DNA of 64,000 bases. Origin: Flavobacteriaceae bacterium GF1. GTDB lineage: Bacteria; Bacteroidota; Bacteroidia; Flavobacteriales; Flavobacteriaceae. A program made the translations under genes and the position numbers. The stretch covers positions 62,001-126,000 of the forward strand of contig WNKP01000013.1 of NCBI GenBank assembly GCA_009797885.1, read 5' to 3'. Positions 17,504 through 26,873 of the stretch are shown piece by piece. The stretch's first letter is position 1, and each line of letters opens with the position of its first letter. Under the pieces are notes generated by a model. That model had not been told where the DNA came from. It saw nothing but the letters and a program-made list of their open reading frames with translations, and made no database searches.

Positions 17504-19333
17504 ATGAACCGTCTCCTAATTCCATTCTTGGCATTCGTATGGGTTTGCATGGGAACCGCACAGGACAAACCTACCATTTATATTGATATTCCCACTGATC
17601 GGAAACCCTGGAACCACACGGAATGGAACGATTCCGCCGAGCAATTTCAATTTGCGATAGTTACGGATAGAACCGGTGGTCGCCGACCTGGTGTTTTCCC
17701 GATCGGCATCAAGAAACTGAACTTATTACAACCCGAATTTGTAATGAGTGTTGGGGATCTTATAGACGGATATACCAGGGACACCTTAAAAATAAATGCG
17801 GAATGGAAGGAATTCATGGGCTTTATAGATGCCCTGGAGGCACCGTTCTTTTACGTCCCCGGAAACCATGATATCACCAATGAAGTGATGGAAGAAAAAT
17901 GGATGGAACTTTTTGGAGTCTCTTACTACCATTTTGTATACAAAGATGTCCTGTTTCTCTGTCTGAATTCCGAGGATAACTTGAGGGGTGCCGGTCGCGG
18001 TACTATTGATGATGCGCAATATGAGTATATAAAAAAGACATTGGAGGAAAATTCCGAGGTAAAATGGACTTTGGTGTTTCTTCACCAACCTCTTTGGGTC
18101 CAGGAAGATACCAAACGTTGGAAGGATGTTGAAAAACTATTGGAAAACAGAAATCACAACGTTTTTGCCGGTCACTACCATCGCTATTGGAAAACAAAAA
18201 GGAACAACGGTAAGTATATTGCCCTTGCCACCACAGGAGGAGGAAGTCGTTTGCGCGGAAAGGCCTATGGTGAATTTGATCACGTAGTATGGGCCACCAT
18301 GACGGAAGAAGGACCTATTTTGGCCAATCTTTTCCTGGATGGTATCTGGGACGAAAATGTGGTAACCGAAGAGTTGGTCGATCTTGTTCGAAATAGGCCC
18401 TTCCCGGTTCGCATTGAGCCCATCTACCTAGAGGAAACAACTCCAGGAAACATGTCCGCCTCCGTTAGGGCCACAAATGATAGTGACGGAAAAATGCATG
18501 TGGAGCTAACGGGTTTTACCAACGACGAACTGTTCTATCAGTTTGATAAGACTTCCTTTGTTGTGGAACCAAACGATGTGGCCGTCTTTAATTTGAGTTT
18601 GAAGAATATGGATAAAATTGCACTAGGTGATTTTTCCACCCTTAAAATCAAGGCAGAAATAACCTATGAAATGGAAAAAGCACCTAACGTTAGTTTTTCC
18701 TCGGTATTGAATTACCTTCCTTTTCCCAAACATACCATCCCAAAAAATGCCAAAATCAAACTGGATGGAAATTTAAAGGAATGGAAAGATGGGGATTGGA
18801 TTTCGGTTGAAAGTATGGATGGAACTCCCTTCGATTTTAATGGTCCAACGGATTGCTCCCTGAAATTTGCCAAAGCGTATGACGATGACTATTTCTATGT
18901 TGCCTTAAACATAATCGATAATGACCTTTACATAAAGGAAGAAGGTTCCCATTGGAATCAAGACAGAATAGTCCTGGGACTGGATGCCCGCACGACCAAC
19001 CTCAGTGCCTTTAATAAGGGCGAAGGGAGAGGAAGGGATTGGATCGCTTATTTACGAACGTTCAAGAAAGAAAATCCCGTGTACAATGAGAACAGACTCC
19101 CCACCGAAGTAAAAACCGAGGTAAAACGGAACGATACTGGCGTCACAATGGAAATTGCGTTTCCCTTGGAGTATATCAAAAAAATGGGGGGTGCCAATTG
19201 GTCCAGTCTTCGCTTTGGTTTGGGATATTATGATTATGACACCGACGACGAAAATCCAACTACGCATTTTTGGTTTCCGGCCTGGAATGCAAACGAGGAC
19301 ATTCCGGGGTCTGGGATGTTGTTCAAAGAATAG
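17504..19333 (+). CDS. secreted metallophosphoesterase with C-terminal CBM9-like domain
   Basis: A 609-residue protein with a signal peptide ending near GTAQ. Residues about 45-280 are a calcineurin-like phosphoesterase: IVTDRTGG (Asp with the usual H missing), SVGDLIDG, PGNHDI, FLHQPLW and AGHYHRYW supply the dinuclear metal ligands. Residues about 425-608 resemble a family 9 carbohydrate-binding or cellulose/xylan-binding fold (IKLDGNLKEW...KAYDDDYFYVAL...WNQDRI). A surface or periplasmic phosphodiesterase acting near glycans is plausible. Substrate unknown. Confidence 0.85.
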   Translation: MNRLLIPFLAFVWVCMGTAQDKPTIYIDIPTDRKPWNHTEWNDSAEQFQFAIVTDRTGGRRPGVFPIGIKKLNLLQPEFVMSVGDLIDGYTRDTLKINAEWKEFMGFIDALEAPFFYVPGNHDITNEVMEEKWMELFGVSYYHFVYKDVLFLCLNSEDNLRGAGRGTIDDAQYEYIKKTLEENSEVKWTLVFLHQPLWVQEDTKRWKDVEKLLENRNHNVFAGHYHRYWKTKRNNGKYIALATTGGGSRLRGKAYGEFDHVVWATMTEEGPILANLFLDGIWDENVVTEELVDLVRNRPFPVRIEPIYLEETTPGNMSASVRATNDSDGKMHVELTGFTNDELFYQFDKTSFVVEPNDVAVFNLSLKNMDKIALGDFSTLKIKAEITYEMEKAPNVSFSSVLNYLPFPKHTIPKNAKIKLDGNLKEWKDGDWISVESMDGTPFDFNGPTDCSLKFAKAYDDDYFYVALNIIDNDLYIKEEGSHWNQDRIVLGLDARTTNLSAFNKGEGRGRDWIAYLRTFKKENPVYNENRLPTEVKTEVKRNDTGVTMEIAFPLEYIKKMGGANWSSLRFGLGYYDYDTDDENPTTHFWFPAWNANEDIPGSGMLFKE

Positions 19334-19336
19334 TGA

Positions 19337-20791
19337 TCATTCGGCCGTTCGGACAATCAATGTGGAGTCCTGTAGTCTGGTTTTCAACCATAAGGAAAGC
19401 TTACGTTGGTCAGCATCCCTTTGGGATTGACGAACGCCATCCTTCCATTTGACCTCAAATACAGGAATGGTATCGGTTTTTTTAAAGTCGGTTTGAATTT
19501 GATAGGCAAACCCAACCGATGTCAAATTCCCATAAATTATTTTGGCTTCTGACATCACCTCCTGAAAGGGAATACTTTTGGATGCCGCTTTGCTTAGACT
19601 GGCCACCTCCTCTTCCAATACGCGAATACGTTCGTCCTTAGTAAGCAATTCCGCTTTCTTAGCTTCATAGAGTTCGGTCACATAGGTATATTTTTCCTGG
19701 GTGTCGTCCCTTCCGCCCTGTACAATATTGAATTCCGCTTCCTTAAGCCTGCTATAGGTGCTTTGTTTATTTCTCCATGAGCTGATAACATTCGCGGGAA
19801 TCTCCTCAGAACCCATGCATACAATTTCAATCAATGAACCATGGTCGTTGTCATATTCCAGTTTGGTAAGATTGTCCAAGTACCTTCCATTTTGGGCAAA
19901 TTCATAAATCTCTATGGTTTCCGATAAAAACTCTTGCGCTTGCTTCATGAACAACGATTCATTAAACGCAATATAGAAGGTATATCCAGCCGGAAGCATC
20001 ACTAAAAAACCAACGGCAGAGGCAATTCTTGCGATTCGGCGCCTTCGTTTTGAATTCGCATAACGCACCATGGGGAACCGCAAATATTTAATGACCAAAA
20101 AAGTTGCCAAACCAATAAAAATGGTATTGATCACAAACAGGTACATCGCACCCAGGGCATACCCATATTTACCAATGGCCAGTCCAAAACCCACAGTGCA
20201 CAAAGGCGGCATCAATGCGGTTGCAATGGCAACCCCAAAGATGACACTGGCTATCGTTCCTTTTTTAGCGCGGGCTATCACCAAGGCCAGACCACCAAAA
20301 AAGGCAATCAATACATCTCGGATATCCGGTTTTGTGCGTGCCAAAAGTTCCGAGGACTCATCCTGGATCGGAAAAATATAGAAAAACAAAAATGCGGTAA
20401 TCACACTCAGTACCACCATGACCACAAAATTCTTGATGGATTTGCGTAAGGTTTCCACGTCATTGATGGCCAAGGACATCCCCATTCCCAAAATGGGTCC
20501 CATTAAGGGAGAAATAAGCATGGCACCTATTACCACTGCGGTAGAATTGGCATTAAGCCCCACAGAGGCAATAAATATGGAGCAAATGAGAATCCAGGAG
20601 GTATGCCCTTTGAAAGGGATATCCGCAATAATCGACTCTTTAGTGGCGATCTGGTCCGTATTGCTACGAATCTCCAGCAATTCCAAAGTGAACTTTCGAA
20701 CGCTTCCCAGAAGTCCTTTAAAGTCCTTTTTTACCTCTTCGGAATTGGTTTCCGAAGTATGCCCATCTTCATTAAATAGATTCTGACTCAT
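19337..20791 (-). CDS. DUF389 integral membrane protein
   Basis: A 484-residue protein with the DUF389 (TIGR00341-type) membrane core. The conserved SVGLNANSTAVVIGAMLISPLMGPI is followed by further hydrophobic helices in about residues 75-270. The C-terminal part is soluble and contains a coiled-coil-like segment (ELYEAKKAELLTKDERIRVLEEEV). The molecular role of the family is not established. It is the last gene of a tight minus-strand set (sprT-like, manC, this gene), three bases after manC. Confidence 0.88.
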   Translation of the reverse strand: MSQNLFNEDGHTSETNSEEVKKDFKGLLGSVRKFTLELLEIRSNTDQIATKESIIADIPFKGHTSWILICSIFIASVGLNANSTAVVIGAMLISPLMGPILGMGMSLAINDVETLRKSIKNFVVMVVLSVITAFLFFYIFPIQDESSELLARTKPDIRDVLIAFFGGLALVIARAKKGTIASVIFGVAIATALMPPLCTVGFGLAIGKYGYALGAMYLFVINTIFIGLATFLVIKYLRFPMVRYANSKRRRRIARIASAVGFLVMLPAGYTFYIAFNESLFMKQAQEFLSETIEIYEFAQNGRYLDNLTKLEYDNDHGSLIEIVCMGSEEIPANVISSWRNKQSTYSRLKEAEFNIVQGGRDDTQEKYTYVTELYEAKKAELLTKDERIRVLEEEVASLSKAASKSIPFQEVMSEAKIIYGNLTSVGFAYQIQTDFKKTDTIPVFEVKWKDGVRQSQRDADQRKLSLWLKTRLQDSTLIVRTAE

Positions 20792-20794
20792 ACG

Positions 20795-21874
20795 TTATGC
20801 GAAATGTTCCCCAAAAGTATCGCTCACCTGGCTCCGGACTTTTTTAATATCCTGCTGTTTGGACTTGGGATAAATTAACAGCACATCGTCCTTATCCACA
20901 ATGATGAAATCCTCAAGTCCTTCAACTATCACTACCTTGTTTTTTGGTGACCGGATCATATTGCCGTTGGCGTCCGTCAAAAGTGTCTTGGCATTGACCA
21001 CGGCATTACCGGCACCGTCCTTGTCCAATTTTTCATAAAGTGCGCCCCAGGTGCCCAAATCATTCCAGTCAAACGAGGCAGGTAAGGTAAAAATGGCCTT
21101 GGACCGTTCCAAGATAGCGTAATCTATGGAAATGTTCTCCGCTTTAGGATAGTTCTTTTGAATAAAAGGTGCTTCAGCAGGAGTATTATAACAGGAAAAT
21201 CCCTGTTGAAATAGTTGGTACTGATCAGGTTGGTACATCTCAAAAGCGTTAACAATGGTTTTTACGCTCCACATAAAAATACCGGCATTCCAAAGAAAGT
21301 TCCCTTGGGCCAAAAAGTCCTTGGCCGTTGCTAAATCCGGCTTTTCCCGGAATTGTGCCACTTTTTTAAGTTGGACCGTTTCCTTCTTCGCAAATTCAAT
21401 ATAGCCAAAACCGGTATTGGGATAGGTAGGTTTTATCCCTAAGGTACATAGCACCTCTTCCTTTTCACATTTTTGAAAGCATAGTTTTACGTCATCTTCA
21501 AATGCTTGCTCATCCTCAATCCAGTGATCGCTTGGTGCTACGATCATCACGGCATTTGGATTGATCTTTTGGATTTTTAGGGCCGCATAAAGGATACAGG
21601 GAGCTGTATTGCGCATGGCCGGTTCCAAGACCACCTGTTCTTGTTTTACCAAGGGCAACTGTTCCAAAACCAAGTCATTGTAACGCTCGTTGGTAAGTAT
21701 CAAAATGTTTTCCGTGGGTATAAAGCGGTTTAAACGATCAAAGGTTTTTTGAATCAAGGTTTTACCAATTCCCAACATATCATGGAATTGTTTGGGATTA
21801 TTGGTGGTACTTACGGGCCAAAACCGGGATCCAACACCCCCGGCCATTAAAACGGCATAATAGTTTTTGTTCAT
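20795..21874 (-). CDS. manC: mannose-1-phosphate guanylyltransferase
   Basis: Makes GDP-mannose from mannose-1-phosphate and GTP for surface glycans. The 359-residue product has the nucleotidyltransferase signature MAGGVGSRFWP, downstream NPKQF, the PSDHWI metal site, and FLWNAGIFMW and DWNDLGTWG segments. It lacks the extra isomerase domain of bifunctional enzymes. The gene lies eight bases after sprT-like and just before DUF389. Confidence 0.95.
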   Translation of the reverse strand: MNKNYYAVLMAGGVGSRFWPVSTTNNPKQFHDMLGIGKTLIQKTFDRLNRFIPTENILILTNERYNDLVLEQLPLVKQEQVVLEPAMRNTAPCILYAALKIQKINPNAVMIVAPSDHWIEDEQAFEDDVKLCFQKCEKEEVLCTLGIKPTYPNTGFGYIEFAKKETVQLKKVAQFREKPDLATAKDFLAQGNFLWNAGIFMWSVKTIVNAFEMYQPDQYQLFQQGFSCYNTPAEAPFIQKNYPKAENISIDYAILERSKAIFTLPASFDWNDLGTWGALYEKLDKDGAGNAVVNAKTLLTDANGNMIRSPKNKVVIVEGLEDFIIVDKDDVLLIYPKSKQQDIKKVRSQVSDTFGEHFA

Positions 21875-21882
21875 CGATTTCT

Positions 21883-22497
21883 TCAGTCGGTTATTAATTC
21901 AACTTCTGCATTGGGCTGGAACAGGAACAATCGACCAGTTTCCAACTCAATACATTCATATCTTTTAACACGTTTATTCCCTTTTTTAAAGAGCTTTCCG
22001 TTGTACAGACGAAAGGTACTTCCCAAAGGTATTTCAAAAACGTAGGACTTTTCCGATCGTTGCGCCTCGTCAAATGCCTTTAAAGCTATGGATAACCGTG
22101 CATCCGTACTGCTACTTGCCTTTGGATTTTTAAAATGTTCCGCCACCAATGGAAGCAATTGGGTAGGAAATATTTCGGGGCGAATAAAGGGCAACATCAG
22201 TTCTTGAAATGTCCTTTTCCACTCCTTTCCATGGGGTTTGATCATTCTCCCATAGGTTTCAAATGCCACTAAATGGGCAATTTCATGAACCAAGGTGATC
22301 AAAAAACGGTATTTGTTCAAACTTGCATTTACCGTGATTTGATGTTGACCACTGGACGCCCGTCTATAATCCCCATGACGCGTTACTCGGTGATTCACAA
22401 TTTTAAGATGTACCGAATTGTTTTTAATGAGTTCAAAGCAAGGGCCTACGGCACGTTCCGGTAAATATCTCTGTAAGGTGCTGTTCACTATTGCCAA
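21883..22497 (-). CDS. SprT-like zinc metallopeptidase domain protein
   Basis: A 204-residue SprT-family protein with the zincin motif HEIAH (His71, Glu72, His75) and downstream HGKEWK. It has no signal peptide, so it is probably cytosolic. Bacterial SprT proteins are poorly characterised; the eukaryotic relative Spartan cleaves DNA-protein crosslinks. It is the first gene of the minus-strand set with manC and DUF389. Confidence 0.88.
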   Translation of the reverse strand: MAIVNSTLQRYLPERAVGPCFELIKNNSVHLKIVNHRVTRHGDYRRASSGQHQITVNASLNKYRFLITLVHEIAHLVAFETYGRMIKPHGKEWKRTFQELMLPFIRPEIFPTQLLPLVAEHFKNPKASSSTDARLSIALKAFDEAQRSEKSYVFEIPLGSTFRLYNGKLFKKGNKRVKRYECIELETGRLFLFQPNAEVELITD

Positions 22498-22713
22498 TTG
22501 AATTTACACGAAGTTACAAGCTACCTGCGAATATGTCCCCATAAAAACAACATTATCATTTTTTAGGGAAAAAATGGTTCCCTGCCATAGGCAATACCCA
22601 CATTGCCATTGACCGTTCCCCTATGGCCTGACCTTGTTGGATGGATTTTGCTATATTTCATTAAAATTAGCCGTACCATAAATCCGGCGTTTAGACGATT
22701 TAAAGGGAAAATC

Positions 22714-23196
22714 ATGAAAATAGGAAACAGAACTTGCAGCAATTGGGTTTTACTAATTTTATGTATTATGGCCCTACCGCTAGCGGTACACCCCCAAAAT
22801 GAAAATAGTAAAAATGAAATCTTGAAAAACGGGGAAATCATCCGAAAGGCCTTTTCAGATGGAGATATCGAAATAATAAGGTCACTTCACCACCCCGATG
22901 TCATTAAAGCGTTGGGATATAATGACCTTAAAATAGGTAGGGATGAAGTTATAAGCGGACTGGAAGAAACGTTAAGGAATTTCGATTTGGAATTCCTTAC
23001 GAATGATGTGGAAAGCATTTTAGTAAAAGACAATATCGCAATTGAGCAAACCAAGTTCTCCATTAAAGGAACACCAAAAAGTGGTGGCGAGCCCTTTATA
23101 TTTATGGGACGAACAATGGTCACCTATATTAGGTACGATAAAAGCCCTACAGGTTGGGCAACCATTCGTGAAATAATTCAACCAGCAACCAACTAA
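22714..23196 (+). CDS. secreted NTF2-like (DUF4440/SnoaL-type) protein
   Basis: A 160-residue protein. The N-terminal hydrophobic stretch WVLLILCIMALPLAV ends near HPQN and looks like a signal peptide. The mature part has the cone-shaped NTF2-like pattern: an initial helix pair (IIRKAFSDGDIEIIRSLHHPDV), then strands ending in FMGRTMVTYIRY and WATIREIIQPA. No catalytic residues can be assigned. Start ATG 22714 is chosen over upstream open codons from 22603 that lack a signal. Confidence 0.75.
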   Translation: MKIGNRTCSNWVLLILCIMALPLAVHPQNENSKNEILKNGEIIRKAFSDGDIEIIRSLHHPDVIKALGYNDLKIGRDEVISGLEETLRNFDLEFLTNDVESILVKDNIAIEQTKFSIKGTPKSGGEPFIFMGRTMVTYIRYDKSPTGWATIREIIQPATN

Positions 23197-23317
23197 AAAG
23201 AACATGGCAGGAACCCATTGATGGGTAAATTCATTTCCCCAGGGGCTTATGACATTCAAAAAAGCTATGCGAAAACCCCATTCTACTGGCTGTCCTGGCA
23301 TACAATGACCACTTTAT

Positions 23318-24877
23318 ATGAACAGAAAGACACTTTTTACCATTCGTATTGCCCTAATCGTTGCTTTGGGTGGCTTCCTTATGGGTTTTGACGCCTCAGT
23401 AATTTCGGGAGTGAACAAATTTGTTCAGATAGATTTCAATCTCACGGACCTGGAACTAGGTTTCTCCGTGAGTTCTTTAACCATCGTTGCCGCTTTGGCA
23501 ATGATGATCTCCGGACCATTGAGCGATCGATTTGGAAGAAGGACCATACTCAAAACCTGTGCAGTGGTTTTTACCGTATCGGCCATAGGTTCGGCTTTGG
23601 CCCCAAATTTTTTGTCTTTCCTCATCTTTCGGATGCTCGGCGGTGTAGGTGTGGGGGCATCCCTGATTCTGGCACCCATGTACATTGCTGAAATCTCCCC
23701 TCCTGAACAAAGGGGCAGGTTGGTTTCTTTCAATCAATTAAATATTGTACTGGGTATTACTATCGCTTTTTTTAGCAACTACTTTATTCTTTCCTTGGGA
23801 GACTCGGATGCCAATTGGGTACGGGCATTGGGAATTGCAGAAAACAACTGGCGTTGGATGTTGGGAGTTGAGGCACTGCCGGCAGTTCTGTATTTTTTTG
23901 GACTGCTGTCCGTACCTAGAAGCCCCAGGTGGCTACTCATGAAGGAGTTGGTAAAGGAAGCAAAAACCGTACTTAGAAAGTTCAGTTCGGAAGAACAGGC
24001 AGAGAAGGATATAAAGGCCGTAACAGCATCTTTGGAAAATGATAGGAACAAGAACAAGGTCTCCCTTGCGGAGTTGTTCCGGCCCGCCATGCGATTGGTG
24101 ATTACCATTGGCGTCGTAATAGCCGTCCTACAACAGATTACGGGAATTAACTCCGTATTCTTTTACGCACCCATGATTTTTGAGCAATCCGGGATAGGAA
24201 CGGATGCCTCCTTTATCCAAGCCATACTCGTTGGGGTGACAAACCTCATCTTCACCATTTTGGCCATGGTACTCATCGATAAGCTAGGGCGAAAACCACT
24301 ACTGGCATTTGGGGTAGCAGGAATAGGCGTATTTATGGTGTTATTGGCATATGGCTTCAATTCCGCAACCTACAGGCTAACCCAGGAACAAATCAACACA
24401 CTGCCGGACACGGAACTTAGGGAGGAACTCTCTATACTCGTAGGGAAGTCATTCGAAAACGATGTTCAGTATAAAAACGAGCTCAAATCAGTATTGGGAA
24501 CCGAAAGGGCCAAACAACACGAGTCGGAATTGATTACGGCCGCCATAGACATGAATCCATCCCTTATACTTATTGGCATTATCGGTTTTGTAGCTTGTTT
24601 TGCCATTTCCTTGGGTCCGGTTATGTGGGTGTTGTTCTCTGAGCTGTTCCCCTTAAAGATCAGGGGGGTTGCCATCTCTTTCGTTGGATTTGTGAATTCT
24701 GCCGTATCGGCGGGTGTTCAATTCATTTTCCCATGGGAGTTGTCCACTATTGGCAGTGCATTGACCTTCCTTTTATACGGGTTGTTTGCTTTTGTCGGCC
24801 TTATTTTTATTATCCGGGTCATTCCGGAGACCAAAGGCAAATCCTTGGAAGAACTTGAAGCGCAATTGGTAAAATGA
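23318..24877 (+). CDS. major facilitator sugar porter
   Basis: A 519-residue, 12-helix transporter of the sugar porter family (XylE/GLUT-like). Diagnostic motifs are DRFGRR after TM2, PRSPRWLL after TM6, QQITGINSVFFYAP in TM7 and PETKGKSLEELE at the C-terminus. Proton-coupled import of a hexose or pentose is expected; the sugar is not deducible. It has an unusually long, charged loop between TM9 and TM10 (about residues 350-410). It stands alone. Confidence 0.92.
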   Translation: MNRKTLFTIRIALIVALGGFLMGFDASVISGVNKFVQIDFNLTDLELGFSVSSLTIVAALAMMISGPLSDRFGRRTILKTCAVVFTVSAIGSALAPNFLSFLIFRMLGGVGVGASLILAPMYIAEISPPEQRGRLVSFNQLNIVLGITIAFFSNYFILSLGDSDANWVRALGIAENNWRWMLGVEALPAVLYFFGLLSVPRSPRWLLMKELVKEAKTVLRKFSSEEQAEKDIKAVTASLENDRNKNKVSLAELFRPAMRLVITIGVVIAVLQQITGINSVFFYAPMIFEQSGIGTDASFIQAILVGVTNLIFTILAMVLIDKLGRKPLLAFGVAGIGVFMVLLAYGFNSATYRLTQEQINTLPDTELREELSILVGKSFENDVQYKNELKSVLGTERAKQHESELITAAIDMNPSLILIGIIGFVACFAISLGPVMWVLFSELFPLKIRGVAISFVGFVNSAVSAGVQFIFPWELSTIGSALTFLLYGLFAFVGLIFIIRVIPETKGKSLEELEAQLVK

Positions 24878-24991
24878 AACTCCAACAACTTTATGGGTTA
24901 TAAGGGTTTGAAGCAAAAAGCAAAAAATGTTGGGTAACCAATTTTGTTTCATCGGATGGCTTCCCCAGAATCCGAAATCCACAAGAAAGCG

Positions 24992-25672
24992 TTAAGGTGT
25001 GGTACTGCTTACCTGTAGCAGCTTTCCATTGTAAAACTGATGGCCCGTTAAAGCAAAGTGTTTGATATAGTTTGCCATCTGTTTGGCCGTTAAAGGGGCT
25101 TCGTAGCCCGGAAAGGCTTCTGCCAACATCTCGGTCTGTACGGCTCCAATGGCCAAAACATTGAATGAGGGTCCCGTTTCCTTGAATTCTTCCGCCCAAA
25201 GCTCTGTAAGTGTAATTACCGCCCCCTTGCTGGAACTATATGCCGATAGACCCGGAAATTTTACACTTCCCTGCACACCTCCCATAGAACTTATCGTAAC
25301 CACATGACCTTTGTCCATTTTTGGTACCGCCAACCGGGTAAGTTCGGCCACTGCGAAAACGTTTACTTTGTAAATGGCCTCAAACTCATCGGTCGTCGTT
25401 TCCAAAAAAGGTTTGTTCAGCAATGCTCCTGCATTGTTTATAAGAATATCCACCCTTTCCCAATCCGCAATAAATTCCCTAACCTTTTCATAATCCTCTT
25501 TGCTGCATAAATCGCAGGAAAATGTGGCAATATTGGCATGGCCAACATCCAAAATAGGCCTTGGATTACGTGAAAGTGCCAGAACCTTATGACCGTCATC
25601 GGCAAAAAGCTTGGCCAATTCAAAGCCAATTCCACGACTGGTTCCGGTAATGATGATATTTTTTTTGGACAT
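24992..25672 (-). CDS. short-chain dehydrogenase/reductase
   Basis: A 226-residue classical SDR with cofactor motif TGTSRGIG, NNAG, catalytic Ser in TISSMGG and YSSSK. It would oxidise or reduce an alcohol/carbonyl with NAD(P)(H). Substrate unknown. It is shorter than the usual 250, ending soon after the substrate loop. Upstream minus-strand neighbour is the M28 peptidase, 75 bases away. Confidence 0.9.
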   Translation of the reverse strand: MSKKNIIITGTSRGIGFELAKLFADDGHKVLALSRNPRPILDVGHANIATFSCDLCSKEDYEKVREFIADWERVDILINNAGALLNKPFLETTTDEFEAIYKVNVFAVAELTRLAVPKMDKGHVVTISSMGGVQGSVKFPGLSAYSSSKGAVITLTELWAEEFKETGPSFNVLAIGAVQTEMLAEAFPGYEAPLTAKQMANYIKHFALTGHQFYNGKLLQVSSTTP

Positions 25673-25747
25673 GGTTTTCTATATTTCCATCGAAGATAGC
25701 AAGCGATTCCTCTTTTGGTATGCTCCCTTTAAGGGAACAACAATGTT

Positions 25748-26773
25748 CTACTTGTTCAACTTTACCTCTTGGGTTGGTGCATTGGCGATACCCTCAACAA
25801 CAGGAATCATTCTGTTCACTACATTGGCCATAAATTCAAAGTCCATTTCGGAGACCTCGTCACCCACTTTGTGATAGTATGGGAAATTGGTGAAATCAAA
25901 CGCGCAATAGGTATGCGAGGGGACCTTAAACAGCCTGTAGAAATAGTAATTGTCCGAACGCTGGAACAAGCCATAGTCCCTGGCCGTTCGGGAAAAACCA
26001 ATAAAATTTTCACCCCCATATCCATTGCTTACCTCAGCAAGGTTCGATTTATCGTATCCCGTAATGAACAACTCATAATCCTTTCCTTTCATCGGCACTC
26101 CAACCATTTCAAAGTTGAGCATGGTATAAAGGTTCAGTCCGTCCTCCTTCATGTTTTGGGCCATATGTTTGGAACCCAACAATCCTTTTTCTTCCGCACT
26201 GAAGAGCGCAAAAATCAAACTGCGCTTGTTGGATGTATGCTCACCAAAATACCGGGCAATCTCCATCACGGTGGTTGTTCCTGAAGCATTGTCATTGGCG
26301 CCATTGGCAATATAATCCCCTCTTTCCGGCTTTATGACACCTATATGGTCATAGTGTGCACCAATGACGATATATTCGTTTTTCAAATTTGGGTCATTGC
26401 CCTCCACAACACCTACAATGTTATAGGCCGATTTCCTGAAGTTCGACAATGTATCGCGATAGGTTCTGTAATAGGGGGCTATTCCATGGTCCCCAAAATA
26501 TTTTTCTATGAACTGCGCTGCCAGTTCTATTCCTTTGGAACCGGAATCCCGTCCTTCCAACTCGTCTGAGGCCAAGTAATTCATAAGAACCTCTATTTTT
26601 TCCTTGGAAGTGAATTCATCTGCTTCAACAACAGCTGTTTTTGGAGGCATCTCAGCCTTTACCCCTTCCGGACCTGCCGGTTTGGGAAGGGACTTTGTGT
26701 CCGTTTCCACAATTTGTGTGGAACCACAGGTCACAAAAAAAAGCGCATAAAGCAATACATACAGCTGTTTCAT
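25748..26773 (-). CDS. M28 family zinc peptidase, lipoprotein
   Basis: A 341-residue envelope lipoprotein (lipobox ending at Cys16) with an M28 aminopeptidase fold. Di-zinc ligands are visible in GAHYDH, NGANDNASG, SAEEKGLLGS and the C-terminal PYYHKVGDE. It probably trims extracellular or periplasmic peptides. It follows the pdhC terminator and so is likely transcribed separately from pdhA-pdhC. Confidence 0.9.
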   Translation of the reverse strand: MKQLYVLLYALFFVTCGSTQIVETDTKSLPKPAGPEGVKAEMPPKTAVVEADEFTSKEKIEVLMNYLASDELEGRDSGSKGIELAAQFIEKYFGDHGIAPYYRTYRDTLSNFRKSAYNIVGVVEGNDPNLKNEYIVIGAHYDHIGVIKPERGDYIANGANDNASGTTTVMEIARYFGEHTSNKRSLIFALFSAEEKGLLGSKHMAQNMKEDGLNLYTMLNFEMVGVPMKGKDYELFITGYDKSNLAEVSNGYGGENFIGFSRTARDYGLFQRSDNYYFYRLFKVPSHTYCAFDFTNFPYYHKVGDEVSEMDFEFMANVVNRMIPVVEGIANAPTQEVKLNK

Positions 26774-26805
26774 TTTCTAAGTATTTCCAGTACCTGATAA
26801 AGATA

Positions 26806-26830
26806 AAAAAAGCATCCCTAAAGATGCTTT
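26806..26830 (-). terminator. intrinsic terminator after pdhC
   Basis: Stem AAGCATC (26811-26817) with GATGCTT (26824-26830). On the minus strand it is followed by a run of T (plus-strand A run 26806-26812). It lies about 44 bases past the pdhC stop. Confidence 0.85.
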
Positions 26831-26873
26831 GATCGATTTTCGACTTTATAACTTAAGTGAACGTAGTAAAAAA

